From the NCBI RefSeq assembly GCF_000005505.3, contig NC_016134.3:35774150-35838149 (forward strand): a stretch of DNA of 64,000 bases, given 5' to 3'. Each line of letters starts with the position of its first letter. Within the stretch, counting starts at the first letter, position 1. Under the pieces are notes generated by a model, which was given only the letters and a program-made list of their open reading frames with translations, did not search any database and was not told where the DNA came from. Positions 1 through 12,229 of this stretch are shown here, piece after piece. The stretch comes from Brachypodium distachyon. Lineage: Eukaryota > Streptophyta > Magnoliopsida > Poales > Poaceae. Position numbers and translations under genes: made by a program.

Positions 1-7
1 GTGCAAA

Positions 8-34
8 CCCCCCCCCCCCCCCCCCCCCCCCCCC
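8..34. repeat. poly-C homopolymer tract
   Basis: An uninterrupted run of 27 C. It is a simple repeat, and exact length in such tracts is unreliable. Other C runs of 12 to 20 occur inside LINE-derived copies at 27139, 27936, 28747 and 60588. Confidence 0.9.
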
Positions 35-431
35 AAATCGTGAAGATTGGAGTGCCCCACGTACGTGAAGACCTCCCCTCAGCACACTCACACAGGGGAA
101 AAAAAAGGGATGCGTCGGTGACACAAAGGAAATAAAAAACAGAATTGCAAGTTTGGTCCAGAATCTCCTTTTCATTCATTTCAAAGTATTGATATCGCCT
201 AGCTAGCTTTTCTACAGCTTGCTAAATGCCTAAATTCAACGGCACAACTGCACATAATTTTTTTGTCAAATTGCAAATACTTTTCCGTTCTGAAAAAAAA
301 AAGACAAGAGAGGAAAGACATGGACGCAACGAAGCGACGGTGAGGCTCTAGTCGTCGAGTTCCCGAGTCCACTGCAGCCCACGTTGTGTGCTCCCTCTCC
401 ACACCTCCGCCGCTTCCGCCTCCCACTGCCC
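35..431. other. 5' flank and probable leader of the hydrolase gene
   Basis: Upstream of the first ATG at 432 the sequence is AT-rich to about 300 and then becomes C- and G-rich, as expected for a grass 5' leader. I see no convincing TATA box, so the transcription start cannot be placed. Confidence 0.4.
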
Positions 432-3400
432 ATGCACCCCTCCGCGGCGGCCACCGCCGCCTTCCTCGCCCCCGCCGTTGCGGTCTCCAACCGCCTGGTT
501 CCGTTCCGGCGGGCGAGGTGCTTCACTGTACGCTCCGTCGCCTCCCCACCCGTCCCCAAGCCCGCATCCTCGCCCTCCAAGGTGAGATCGCCTGACAATT
601 ACTAGGCGCGACATTTTCTCATTGCTGTGCCTGGCTGCCGGACTCGAAGTTCATCGGAGTCGTTGTATTGAGTAGTCGAATAATCGTTGAATAAGCTGCG
701 AATCCTAGCGCGATTGAGATGCTTCAACTTACTTGACGCGAATTTAGATCTCGAAATGTTTGGTAGGTTTCCAGTTTTAAGAAATTCTTATATTGCTTCA
801 AAAATTAAAGCCTAACCAACGCTTTATGGACATAACATCTGGCACCTAAATGTGACGATTGCTGCCATGCACTGCTTATGCTAGCAAAAATTTGGGTTGA
901 ATTTAAAACTGTGTTGTGAAGTAACATACAGCATATGTGCCATACCTGGGGTGGTTTAATTGCTGCTATGCACTCTTCAGTTGAAGCGAAGAGAGGGAGG
1001 GAGATTCTAATGATCATTGATCAGATACCTGTTCAGAAAATGGACCTCCACATTATGCATCCTGCCACACAATATCCGTCATTCTCAGTAAAAACCTAAA
1101 AAAACTCTTGACCTTACTGCCTTTAACTGTTATTTCAATTCACTGTGAGTTTATGATGCTTGTCGCAAAGATTAATATTTGCAAAGACTGACCAGTTTAA
1201 GCTTGTGCAAAGATGTTTTACTTTTAGAGAAGACGCTAGACTATATCTATGATCCATGTTATGCTGAAGTTAGTACTAATATGAAGTACGATTACTGAAG
1301 TTTGTGATTTGTCAACCTGTCAACCGTCAGATAATTGCTAAATTTATTTCCTTCATGACCCGTTAGCTACGTGCTTACTCAGCTAGAAACTTGGAGTCTT
1401 GTACAAGGAATGTCAACATGGTCCAATGTGGATTGTAACTTATCAACAAAGGGGCTAAGTTAGATCTTGATTATTGGACCATGTTGTGCTGAACTTAGTA
1501 CTAATATGATCTATTGATTACTTTGTGATTTGTCAACCGTTGGAGTGGTACTCCCTCCGATCCATAAAAAGTGTCACCCACTTAGTACAAAATGGGCGAC
1601 ACTTCTGTGGATCGGAGGGAGTATCATGTTTATATCAACAGATTTCACTATAACAAAAATTTGCCATGGTTAAAGTTCTTAGTGAATTTTAATTACTTGA
1701 GTGGCAAATATCTCAACATTGGACTTTTACAATCGAGAGATGTTGACCATGGTCATATGAGCAATTTTCTATTTCTTTTTGTGGTACTATCTGTGCTATA
1801 ACTTTATTGGTATGATTTTCTAGACTGGCAAGTGGCAATGGACGTTTGAGGATAAACCAGTAAGCGTTTACTATGAGGAACATGCACAGGAGTCAGTTGA
1901 GAATGTGAAGAACATCCTTATGATCCCTACAATTTCCGATGTTAGCACAGTGGAGGAATGGAGGGTGGTTGCCAAAGATATTGTGAAACAGAAAGGAGAG
2001 ATCGGTTACCGTGCTACTATTGTTGATTGGCCTGGTCTGGGTTATTCAGACAGGCCTTCACTGAACTATAGTGCCGATGTGATGGAGAATTTTCTGGTTC
2101 AGCTACTGAATTCACCAAATAGTCCCGTGGCAGATTCAGGTAAATCAGATTTTACCCTTTCAGTGGATTGTCAATCTTCACTGTAAGTGACTTCTATATC
2201 TAAATAAAAGCCCCCCACTACCTGATTTCTCTCAACATGCAAACATGCCACCTCAGCAGGCGCACCACATTGCCATGCAAACAATGCCACCTCATCAAGT
2301 CATGTATGTCTTTTTTTTCAAGCCATGCATGTATTCATTTACATTTTGCATTAACCTCTCAATGCAAACCATGCCACCTCATCAATTCAATCATGTCTTC
2401 TTTTTTTCAGAAAAGTTTTCTCTTTTTATACATCATTTGGTCACATACTTCTTAGGTTTTATTGTTTCTAAATGTAAAGCAAGAACACTTTTACATTTTC
2501 CCCCATTAGTTTTAGTTAATTTTAAGCATCTATTTATGCATTTGTTTCAACACGGTTCTGCAGCAACGCGCGGGACATCATCTAGTTTCCATTAGAACTT
2601 GTACCTGATTCTCTCCAATTGACCTTGGTTACGCCTATTTACGAATATTACTATTTGTTCGTCTAGCTTTTAATGTTATTCTCCTACTTTACCTGCATAT
2701 TTTATTGTAATCATTGTTGTAAAAAAAAGGATATCTGGTTCAGACTGCTCATTGGTTCAACCTGAGTCCAGAACTTGTATTTACTATGCGCAAAATAGTG
2801 TCTCCAAGTTTATCGTTACAGCCAACTTAGCAAGCTAAGAATTAAACTGGGGGAGTACACATGCTGTATTGAAAGGATAATTACTGACCGAATCCGTTTC
2901 TGAATCTGACGGTATAGGATGCGGGAAGAGAAATAGCTATCCGGTTGGATACGGTATACAATATGGTACAAGCGTTATCCGGCAGATACCAAATTATCCA
3001 AAATTACGATCGGATAATCCGACACTAATAAGCCGGATAGTATCCGTTTTTCTTGTTGCAGCTATGTTCAAACTTCCAATGTGTATAATACTATACTGAT
3101 GCTTGCCACGGTTTGGTATCTGGGTCCAACATAAAGGATTATAAACTTATTAATTATTACTAATATGCACGCACTATCTGCCCATCATTATCCGTTTCGG
3201 TCCGGCATCGCTCCGTACCGCTTCCGAATCCGACAAAAAATATGGAATAGGATATTAGGATATGGTATGAGTACTATCTTATGTTAGTAGTTAGCAGGCA
3301 GAGTAGCAATGCAGTTTAAAGAGAGCTTAAATGTTCATCAGAACAGTTGCGTACACAACGGAAATGTTATGCTAACGTATTCCAGTTGGCTGATGTTTGT

Positions 3401-6400
3401 CACATTGATTGTGCTTGCCAGTTGCCACTGTTGTTTTGAATTCTTTAGTTGTATGCAATTTGAAATTATCATTATGTTTGAATGTCAGTATTCAGTTAAC
3501 GCTGTTTTCTAATGTCCACACCATGTTCAGATGGTGAATTGGTAGTTGTTGGAGGTGGGCATGCAGCAACGATAGCAGTCCGTGCTGCTGGGAAGGGCCT
3601 CATCAGGCCATCTGCTATTGCTGCTGTTGCACCTACTTGGGCTGGACCACTCCCCATTGTATTTGGCCGAGGTTCTGATATGGAAACAAGGTACTACTGT
3701 GCAAGTTCTTTTGATAATTACTACCTCCTATCCCAAATGCAAGTCCTTTTAGAATGTACCAGTCAAACAGTTCTAAGTTTGACCATCTATAAAGAAATAA
3801 TTGCTAGCATCCAAAACATGAGATTGATACAGTGGTGGTGCTACGTGCAAACTGTGATGTCAATTTTTTATGTCAACTGACATCTCAACTTTGCCAAAAC
3901 CCATATATGCCAAGTTTCTTGGTCTTTGATACATTAGTCCTCAAGTGTTTAAAGCAATAATATGCATTGGTGTCACAGGCCTCAGGTCCTAGCACCACCA
4001 CTGGGTTGATTAGCTTGTTATTTACTATTTGATTCGGAGTAGTAGTCAACCTAATCATTGACGAGGGTACAAAGTACAAGTTCGCTTAATACATATTGTT
4101 GGCATGGTTATGGGACGATGCTGGCACTAGGCTGGAGGACACAAAATTAACTGATGACTAAGGGACTGTCGAAGATCTGCTGAGGTACATTTGAAATGAT
4201 AGAAGTTGTTTTTTCATCATCATCTGTTGCAGCTGGAAGCCTGCAATTCCAGGATTCAGTAACAAAACTGAACATTTAACCATCTCATGCAGTGCTTAGT
4301 AGATACATTAACACAATCTTTTGGACATGCAGATTTCTCTATTTTCAGAAAAGCATTTATTTCTCTAATAAACAAATCACGGAAATTGATTTTTCACACT
4401 CTGGAGCACACTCAACTACAATTAACCATCCACCGTGCTCAGTCATCTCGATTAGCTTAGAACACATACCGAGGTAGAATAACAGTACAAGAAAGGGGGC
4501 AGCTAAAACAGGAATTGGAAGGAGAGAAAGAAATAAAAAACCTGGATCTTTCCGAGGGTGATCGGGGCATGGGGATTGGATCTCTCCCATCCTACTCCGT
4601 GCAGAGGTAATCTACAGAGTACCGATATCACAAAATCCTACAATTATTGGAAGGAGGAGGAGCTGATGGAGAGGAGGCAGAGACTTAGTGGAGAGAACGA
4701 AGCTGCTGTCGTTGCTGTCGGAGGAGGCGTCGCCCCGTGACTGGAGAGAAGGTGACTGCGCACCGCAAGTTGCGCAAAGAGTAGGGCACGCCGGAGACGA
4801 TGAGGTCGCTGAGACGGACGGGTAGCGGGCAGCCCCGCCCCCTCTGTCACCGCAGTATTTTTTTCGACCTGCGTGGATTGATTGCACGGTTCAGAGAAGA
4901 TGTTTTTGCAGCCGGTGGATTGAAGGGGATTGGGCCTCAACCAAACACGCAAACAGTCGATACCCTGGAATACATCACGGCCAGGTTAAGCCATGTGGTT
5001 TGGGCCGGGATCCTGGCCGGTAAAGGCCTAAGCAAAGAAGGCCTAAGCAAAGAAGGCCTAAAGGGGAAAGAAAACAAAAGGAGCAAAGAAAAGGAACCCA
5101 AAAAAAAAAGGCTCCTAGGGTCTACTTTAATAGACCCTCTTTGACCACTTCTGAACTGTGCAATTTGTGATATGCTCAACATTAGGTGGTAGTGGAGTTT
5201 ACCACTTTACCTTGTGCTAAGAGATTATTTTAGGATATTACCACTACCAATGCACATTTCTAGGTTTTCAGCAACAGTTACATTTTCCTGTGCTTTCTTC
5301 CATGTATAGTTTTTAAGACACTCCACTTACATGCTTCATGAATGTAGCACATATATATTTCTTAACCCTTTCCTCATAATATTTTGTTATTCGTGATGTA
5401 TGTCATTTGTCAAGGGTGCATATGCAAAAATGTGCTGGGCGAGGATACCAAAAGTCTTCAGGTTGTTAAGTAGTCAAGACAATAAGTGGTCCCGGACAGC
5501 TACTGGATGCAACATGACTAGTAGAAATACTCCCATTTGAACATCGTTATAGGGACCCTGACTTTCCATATGCTGGCTGAAGCCTGCTTTGCGTACCCCA
5601 TGTTGCCATTTGTTCTATAGTGTACTAGTGTTCATGTTGTCAGTAGTTGTATTCCGTGCGTTTACTGGTATTGGAGTATCTCATTCAAAGAACAGGAAAT
5701 ATGCTAGGTGGTTTAGTACTAAACAGTAATGCAACACTGCTTTTGCATACAAATCTTTTCATTCATATGCAGTTTGTAGGTGCCTAGGCCCCACATCTGG
5801 GATGCAATTGAGAAAATGTTTGTCGGTACCATCGGGTGTGTCCTATGCCAGTTATTCCGTGAGTAATTTGTCCCTTGGTTGCCATCATGAAGAATGAAGA
5901 TGTCTACCTTGTTACACAGAGAGAGTACCAGTAGCATAGTTAGCAGGCATTTATTTTCCAAATCGGTGCTATGTCTTAATGAGCAAGTAGATTATCAATT
6001 CTGTTTTCAGCACTTGGTTTCATGCTAAATTGCTGATATATATGTACTTGGTGAAACGCTTTTGAGAAACATGATTGGTGGAAATGATACAGTACAAGTG
6101 GTGGTGTGGATAACTCATAATATGATCACCCCTGCCAGCCGCCTTTTACAGATATCACAGCCTATTACTATGCTTAAGATGCAAACTCACTGGTGAAAAT
6201 ATTTTTCAATTGTTTATAACAGGTATGGGCTTCTACGAGGAACACTCAGGGCCCCAGCTATCGGCTGGATGATGTACAATGTGCTGGTGAGCAATGAGAA
6301 GTCCATACAGTCTCAGTACAAGTCCCATGTCTACGCGAACCCTGAGAATGTAACTCCGGATATTGTCGAGAGCCGCTACGAGTTGACAAAAAGAAAAGGC

Positions 6401-6691
6401 GCTCGATATGTCCCTGCTGCCTTCCTGACGGGCCTTCTTGACCCTGTCCAATCCAGGGAAGAATTCCTGCAGCTGTTTGCTAAATTGGATGGAGATATCC
6501 CAGTTTTAGTGGTATCGACTTCAAATTCTCCCAAGAGGTCGAAGGCCGAGATGGAGGCTCTCAAGGGCGCCAAAGGCGTGACCAAATTTGTGGAGGTTCC
6601 GGGCGCGCTTCTGCCGCAGGAAGAATATCCCTTGGCAGTTGCAGAGGAACTCTACGACTTTCTGCAGGAATCATACTCGTCAATAAGATGA
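432..6691 (+). CDS. Chloroplast-targeted alpha/beta-hydrolase-fold protein, four exons, probable pseudo-enzyme
   Basis: Exons 432-581, 1824-2139, 3531-3690 and 6223-6691 join in frame through GT-AG introns to 364 codons; stop TGA at 6689. The start at 432 is the only ATG giving an N-terminus rich in Ala, Ser, Arg and Pro and poor in acidic residues (residues 1 to about 48), which fits a plastid transit peptide. The mature part is an alpha/beta-hydrolase fold: strand NILMIP at 80-85, WPGLGYSDRP at 119-128, and the nucleophile-elbow strand VVVGGGHAAT at 160-169. In active members the elbow is GxSxG; here residue 166 is His. The usual HG oxyanion motif after the first strand reads MIPT, and the late GH motif reads PGALLPQEEYP. 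All three catalytic elements therefore look lost, suggesting a non-catalytic or divergent protein (inference). The fold call is firm; substrate and role are unknown. Introns of 1.2 to 2.5 kb contain transposons but leave the splice sites intact. Confidence 0.88.
582..1823 (+). other. Intron 1 of the hydrolase gene
   Basis: It begins GTGAG after AAG and ends TTTTCTAG. It is AT-rich and non-coding. Apart from the Stowaway MITE at 1551-1621 I recognise nothing in it. Confidence 0.85.
1551..1621. mobile_element. Stowaway-type MITE in intron 1
   Basis: Terminal inverted repeats CTCCCTCCGATCC and GGATCGGAGGGAG enclose only 71 bp. TA dinucleotides flank both sides (1549-1550 and 1622-1623), the target duplication of Tc1/mariner-class Stowaway elements. 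The inner parts (GTGTCACCCA and GGGCGACAC) also pair roughly, so the whole unit can fold back. Confidence 0.9.
2193..2585 (+). mobile_element. Small non-autonomous Helitron in intron 2
   Basis: The left end TCTATATCTAAATAAAAG and the right end GCGCGGGACATCATCTAG followed by T match the termini of grass Helitrons (5' TC, 3' CTRR before a host T, with a GC-rich stem just inside). No coding capacity. Inside, ATGCAAAC(C)ATGCCACCTCA recurs around 2237, 2275 and 2362. The host base before the 5' TC is T where A is expected, so the left boundary may be off by a base or mutated. Confidence 0.65.
2586..3530 (+). other. Rest of intron 2, with a possible hAT remnant
   Basis: AT-rich intron sequence. 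Between about 2880 and 3260 short direct and inverted copies of (A)TCCG/CGGAT (for example CCGAATCCG, ATCCGG, CGGATA) are clustered as in the subterminal regions of plant hAT elements. I could not define terminal repeats or a target duplication, so the element call is weak. Confidence 0.35.
3691..6222 (+). other. Intron 3 of the hydrolase gene, with a gene-like GC-rich insert
   Basis: A 2.5-kb intron (GTACTA to ACAG). Most is featureless AT-rich DNA. About 4560-5160 stands out as purine-rich and GC-rich, reads on the minus strand like a plant leader or first exon (Ser/Pro-rich, no recognisable domain), and ends in a small hairpin (AGGGTCTACTTTAATAGACC, 5118-5137). It may be captured sequence inside a degenerate transposon; I could not find its termini. 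Confidence 0.4.
5026..5060. repeat. Short tandem repeat in intron 3
   Basis: The 15-base unit GCCTAAGCAAAGAAG occurs twice perfectly in tandem, followed by a partial third copy. Confidence 0.85.
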
Positions 6692-8529
6692 ATTGCGACA
6701 TGTGCGGAAAACCACGCCGGAGTAAAGCCCCACACACTGACATACACATACCATTATCATCTTTCTCCAGTGAATCCATCGACGTGCCATATTGTACTGG
6801 ACTACTGGAGCTTTTAGTAACAGCAAAGCATCATCACTTCCTGAGTACCACAACACAGCCAAGCCTGTTTTTGACAGAACAGGCTATACATGCGTACAGC
6901 TTCAACTTGTGTAAAGTATACCGCCCTGACCAATAATTGCAGTTCACTCCTAGGCGCATCTTCGTGGCTCCAGTTTTTTATCGCATCAAGCAAGCCTAAC
7001 ATTACATCATCATCTGGTGGGCATTTCATTCATTGGACATGACGGCAGCAGTTCTTCCAAGTCTGGTTTGTACCCATTGATGGCAAAGTACAAGCTCTAG
7101 GACTCTGGTCTTCCAGCACAGGTTAAACGTCTCTTCTTACTCCTCTCGTTCCCGACCTGTACATTTCAACTGTGGCGACGGGCGTACGTGCCGCGGCAGC
7201 GTTGTCGAGGCTCTTTAGCCGGCGAATCAATGCTTCAGAAGCTGAGAGGTACGTGCTCCTGGAACCAGAAGCCCGCATCGCATCGTAGTACTACTACATG
7301 AAGATTCTGACCAAATCATTGGAGCATGATCCCAGCGGTGCCCGTGCCGCGGCTGCTATCAATGCCCGCATTTAGTGAAGCCTCCCGAAGCCAGCACGCA
7401 ACCTCCTCACCACTCGCGTCTTCGCCAGGTCCGGTAGCTAAATGCCGCCGGGGCCTATGTCGGCATGGTCCACGGGTGACGTCGCTGTCGAACAGGCGCC
7501 TACGTGGCAGGCTGGACAGCGAGAGGGGGCATTCAAGGGGGCGGAAAGGGAAGCCGGAGTGGCAAGTGAGGTGTCCCAGTTCAAGAGGTGGACTTTTCCG
7601 TGCTCCGGTGACCTGCGGTTCATCTCTCACATGACTACTCCACGCTTAATGGCGGTCCATGTAGAGTGGGCACTGGACAGTGTGATCACAGTGCCGTAAC
7701 ATCATCATCATCGTCATCCGGGTATTGCCCGCAAGATAGCTAGGCAGGGTACCGTCTTCGGGTGTCCCTCCATGGATTGGACCTTTGGTAGTGAGATTAT
7801 GTATGCGTGTCCCGATGCATCTCTTCCCCGGCCCCTTTCTGGCTGCGTTGCGTAGAGTGGCTGGCCCTGCAGCTGCAGGCAAACTGACGATACCACTGAG
7901 GCACTGACTAAAACATCAGCCGTTGGAGTGGAGTGGAGTATGTCTTGCACGAGCCAAATCACCGGAACGAGGGAATTTTGGGCAATCTGGAAGTGCCAGC
8001 GCACACTCATCTTTTTCCTCGGACTGTTCATTTCGGTTCTCACCATACCATAAGCCGAAAGAGTGGAGTGTTTAACCGTCACAAAAGAGCGTCAGTTTGG
8101 TAGCGATGCGTCTCCGGAAAGTCCACCGCGGGCAGGGACATGATCATCGACGGACATCAGGGCATGAGATCATCGACGGACATCAGGACATGAGATCATT
8201 GTGTGCGACCTTGCCAGAGCCCCACCGACTCCTAATAATTCCAAGTTTGCTTTGCGATCTTAAAGGCCTTTTCTGGTTACTCCCGTCGTCTCGGCGCAAG
8301 ACGGCAATTCCTACTGGCCGAGTTCTTGTTCATCACATACCTTTTTTCGGTCCCATGGCTTCAGATGACTCTGCTTTGGCATGTAAAGTATTCTCGTCAA
8401 GCTAATGTGAATTGTGATAGCCCCAATTGTAGGGGATGAGCAGGTGCGTCACTTGCTCCAAAAAGCACAATTTTTTTAACCTTTTTTTTTCCAGAGAAGA
8501 GAGAAACTTTTCTATAACCGGCAAACCGT
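6692..8529. other. 3' flank of the hydrolase gene and intergenic DNA
   Basis: The 3' UTR should lie in the first few hundred bases but no polyadenylation site can be chosen confidently. About 7160-7700 is GC-rich with open frames on both strands that show no domain, no codon pattern and no splice context, so I call no gene there. Confidence 0.4.
8139..8199. repeat. Imperfect tandem repeat
   Basis: A unit of about 26 bases containing ATCATCGACGGACATCAGG is present twice in tandem with a partial third copy (ACATGAGATCAT). Small local duplication, no recognised function. Confidence 0.75.
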
Positions 8530-8534
8530 TTTTT

Positions 8535-9195
8535 AGAGCAATGACCTACCTTTATTGATTCATAAAAGAAAGTACAATAAATCAATACAATTAAATGAAC
8601 ATAAACACCGAAGATTCTCGATAAAAGCTCCATCATGGTCCTTCAAAATCAACACCTCTAGAGCCATCCTTCATATCTTGGCGTTACGCCAGGTTGGTGA
8701 TGAAATTGCAGAACATTATATTTGCACAAGTTGGACTAATCTTATAAGTTTTGAAAAGCCGCATGAGCCGACCACTTCAAATCGTGGGAATCGTTGAGCA
8801 CACTGTGGTTGTGGACATACGCTTTGCAAGACAAGTTGTAAAACCGCTACTCCATCCATGAATCGACAAGAAAAAAGGACCAAGAACATAAATAACAAGT
8901 CACGAGAATCACTAACTTCATGGAGTAGGCTGTGGCACATACAACAGAACGATGACGGAGTCAGAACACCAATCTTCTAGACAAAGCCATCTTCACCGTC
9001 AAGATGCCGTCGCAAAAACAAACAAACCTAACAAGAGAAATATCAAAACTAGATGTCAAACGTTAATCCATATTTCCCCCGTCTTTGAAATGCTAGATCG
9101 GTCCTTAGAGACAAGGGAAATCGTCAGCGATCAAAGTCTTCTTCAAAAATGGTTGTTAGGGTTTGGTTTCTGCTCTCTGTGTAACTGCTGAATCT
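8535..9195 (-). repeat. Dispersed repeat A, copy 1 (probable retroelement 3' region)
   Basis: About 650 bp that matches, with divergence, 16735-17263 (same orientation) and about 47880-48180 (opposite orientation). Shared landmarks are TTTATTGATTCATAAAAGAA near the left end, GAAATTGCAGAACAT, and ACACCAATCTTCTAGA. Read on the minus strand it ends with AATCAATAAAGG, like the 3' UTR of a LINE or other retroelement. No coding sequence is recognisable, and the element class is inferred. Confidence 0.6.
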
Positions 9196-9935
9196 TCTGA
9201 TCATTAGTAAACCATTTTCTTAAATACATTTCCTGACGAGACACAATAGACATAACACGATAAAGGTGAATCAATTCCTAGTGATGTCAAAACGGACATA
9301 TACCAAGGAGAGTTACCTTACAACTTTAAAACCGTTTAGAAGTGCAGAACTCGACATTTACTCCGTGAAGCAGAAGACGCATAAGCCGTTGGTTACAATC
9401 CAACTAACTACGTTTGATGGTGATTTCAAAAGCTACATTTGATGGCGGGACGCAACCGGACAAGCGGGGATAGATGCATCGTAACATCAAAATGTACAGA
9501 GAAGAACTACTGTCCGAATCTGAGAGTTGATGAGTGTATTGGTATAAGTTAACACCATTTAAGAAATGGAGCACTCAATATTTACTCCATGAAGCACACC
9601 GGTTTTTTTTTTGAACCGTTTGTCGTCAACAAAATGTTGCATGTTAATTTGAAGAATACTCAAGACTATGCCCAAGGCGTCTAATTTTTAAACAGAAGCT
9701 TGAATCTTAGTCGACAATATCAAAGCCTTCAGATTATATCTAAATGTCATTCCTAGTCCTTCCTTCTATCGTTCGTTCTGAATCCTAAAAAAACACAGAG
9801 CAGATCCAACGGCTAAAAATCGAATAATCCCTAACTAATAATCAAACGGAGACTTAGACATAGCAAAATCAAAAGAATTGTGTATTTAGGATCATTTTGG
9901 TATTGCTGAACCGTGCTGCCCTGAGTTATTTTATA
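9196..9935. other. Unassigned intergenic DNA
   Basis: AT-rich, no open frame, no terminal repeat and no gene signal that I can recognise. Confidence 0.6.
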
Positions 9936-10047
9936 CTTCTCTGATCCTAAATTCTTGACTCAAATTTGCCCATATATGAATGTTTCTATTCTTAAAAAAC
10001 GTGTACATACATGTAATATTTCGACAACAATTTTGGATCGAAGGAAG
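9936..10047. mobile_element. Diverged Stowaway-type MITE
   Basis: Starts CTTCTCTGATCCTAAATTC after TA and ends TTTTGGATCGAAGGAAG before TA. The interior (TTCTTGACTCAAATTTGCCC...TGTAATATTTCGACAACAA) matches the copies at 13253 and 19862, so they form one subfamily. Confidence 0.8.
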
Positions 10048-12229
10048 TAATTTGCCGTGACAAACACACACGAAAGTAGGAAAAAATTGATTAGCCAAAC
10101 ACGATAATAGCGAAAATCCGGTGGAAAAAGGATCACGATAATCCACCAAACGAAGCCTTAATTAAACTGTTCACGACAATCTTCTCGAAAAAAAAAAGTT
10201 TAGGAGCACGAGAAACGCAAATCGCCATTGACTCCACGGCACACACGGAAGCAGCTGGTCAACATAAGTCACCCCGGCCGGATCCGTAGCGAGATGCAGC
10301 CTCCTGGGCGCGATCAGCTCATCAGCATCGGTCGGTCGCTTTCGGCTTTTCAAGTGAAAAGCGCGCGGCGCCCTCATTGGCCATCGCATCGGCGGTTCGT
10401 TCGACACGTCCGGCGCAGCAGCCACGCTAGCTTGTTCGATGTTTTCACACTTTGCCCGGTCTCTCTCCCGTGCCTTTCGCGAAATCGCGAGCCGACAGAT
10501 GATCCACGGGTCCTTTTCGTTCTGTTATATCCTCCGTGCGCCGCATGCTGCTTTCCCATTGAAATTCTGTTGACAAAGCTGAGTTCTTTTTTTTTCTCGT
10601 GGAATGGTGGAGAAATACTCTAATCGTAGACACCTCTGGTTTAGTTTTAGGCTCAAATTTATTGGTGAAGGCCCAAAAGACAGGCACAGTTGCACACTCA
10701 AAAATAGAGGGGAAAAAAGTCGAGAAAGATTAAAATGCATCAACGTAGTGGTCGAGCTTGCGCCCTTGTGTGGCTCGGTCAGTTAGATCGATAGTCTGAC
10801 AGGGGTGGAGCAACCGTCTGGCCAAACCGGATATCAATAGTTATGATTAACTGAATTGTTGTGCCCCTTCATATTCACTCATAAATTCATAGTCAGAACT
10901 CAACTTTAGAGACCATGAGCGCCGTGCATTGACCATCAGAGAGAGTACATGCATATTTTGTTGCTCTGATCAGCCATCAGTATGTACTGTAGATGACGCC
11001 AATATTAGCGAGCAGACCATTAAAAAACTAACATCAGCCAGCAGGCAACAAATAAGTAGCCCCCGCTGTCTACAACTTCTTAGCACGTGTCCAGGTGGGC
11101 CAATGGGCCTTTACTAGGCCATATTGATTTTGTAAAGTAGTTAGCAAGTCTCTTTGATCGATTTTCTCCTCATTAACATGTTGATCATGGTGATTGCTGA
11201 CCACAGAAAGCTTCTAGAATTAGAAATTTGTACGTTGTTAAATTATTTTTGGTGTTCTCTCTATGATCCAGAGCATCTCTCTATGATCCAGATCATAGGC
11301 TATTATAACACATTGATTTGACCTGTGAGAGTATCGTTTTCGTTTTGGTTCTTCTAGCCAGCATTCTCCGCCAAGTGTCCACATTCTCGCACACACGCGT
11401 GCATCTTAGAGAGAACTAGCATGTGAGATCACGTATTTTATCCACATCTCCTGTCAGTTTTAAGTGTGTGCTAAACTGATAAATAAGCATACTCGCATAC
11501 GCTATGTAGTGTGCGCCTGCGTGCTCTGTAGTGAGGAAAAATGTGGTGCCAAACAAATAAGAGAAACCATGATTAGTAGAGAGTAAACCAAGGTTCAGTT
11601 TGAGGCTTATTGTGCATCGTCCCTTTCACTCTGCCAAGAAGAAGTTCTAGTCGCTAGGCGAGCCGCGAGCCAAAGTATCCAACTTCGTGTCGCGTTCCAT
11701 CTCAAAGGCTCTAGATCGTACGTAAAGAGAAAGTATATATCCTCACGGAGTCACGGTCTCGTGTCGAGCCTTACAAGGGTTACTTGGCCCAGTGAAGGCA
11801 TAGCATCTCTGATACGGAGTAGATGCCTGGTTGGCCACCGACGGATCGAGACGTTAAGATTTCCATTTTGTTCGTCTTAAGTGGCCCGGGACCCTGAACA
11901 CCCTCCCCCTGACGGCTGACGGTGCATCAACGTCAGCGACCCTTGTAGTCCTACGTGACACAAGCGTTATTTGGGTCGCCACGGTATCGTCAGGAATGCT
12001 ATCTGACAGCAGATAAATTAAGGATTCGATCTACAGGCCACCAGCATATATTGGAAACCACGCGTGTATACGTATGTACAGCTCCCCCGACCCCCGATTC
12101 TAAAATGTAAATGCAAGATGTTCTTGTTTTAATCGTAAGTCAAATTTTAATAGAAAAATTAAAGTTTAACCAAGTTTATAGAATTTTTTTAACATATCCA
12201 TAACTCTAAATTTGTTCGATATTCCCTGC
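10048..12229. other. Intergenic DNA including a GC-rich patch
   Basis: About 10170-10560 is GC-rich with overlapping open frames on both strands. The translations are Arg/Ser/Pro-rich without domain features and I regard them as non-genic. A short direct duplication (CTCTCTATGATCCAGA) lies at about 11267-11292. The rest shows nothing recognisable. Confidence 0.45.

Noticed and set aside
7316..7699. Overlapping frames in the GC-rich patch after the hydrolase gene
   Set aside because: Both strands are open with Arg/Ser-rich translations and no domain; not supported as a gene.
10171..10623. 131-codon plus-strand frame and an antisense partner
   Set aside because: Composition-driven, no recognisable domain or gene signals.
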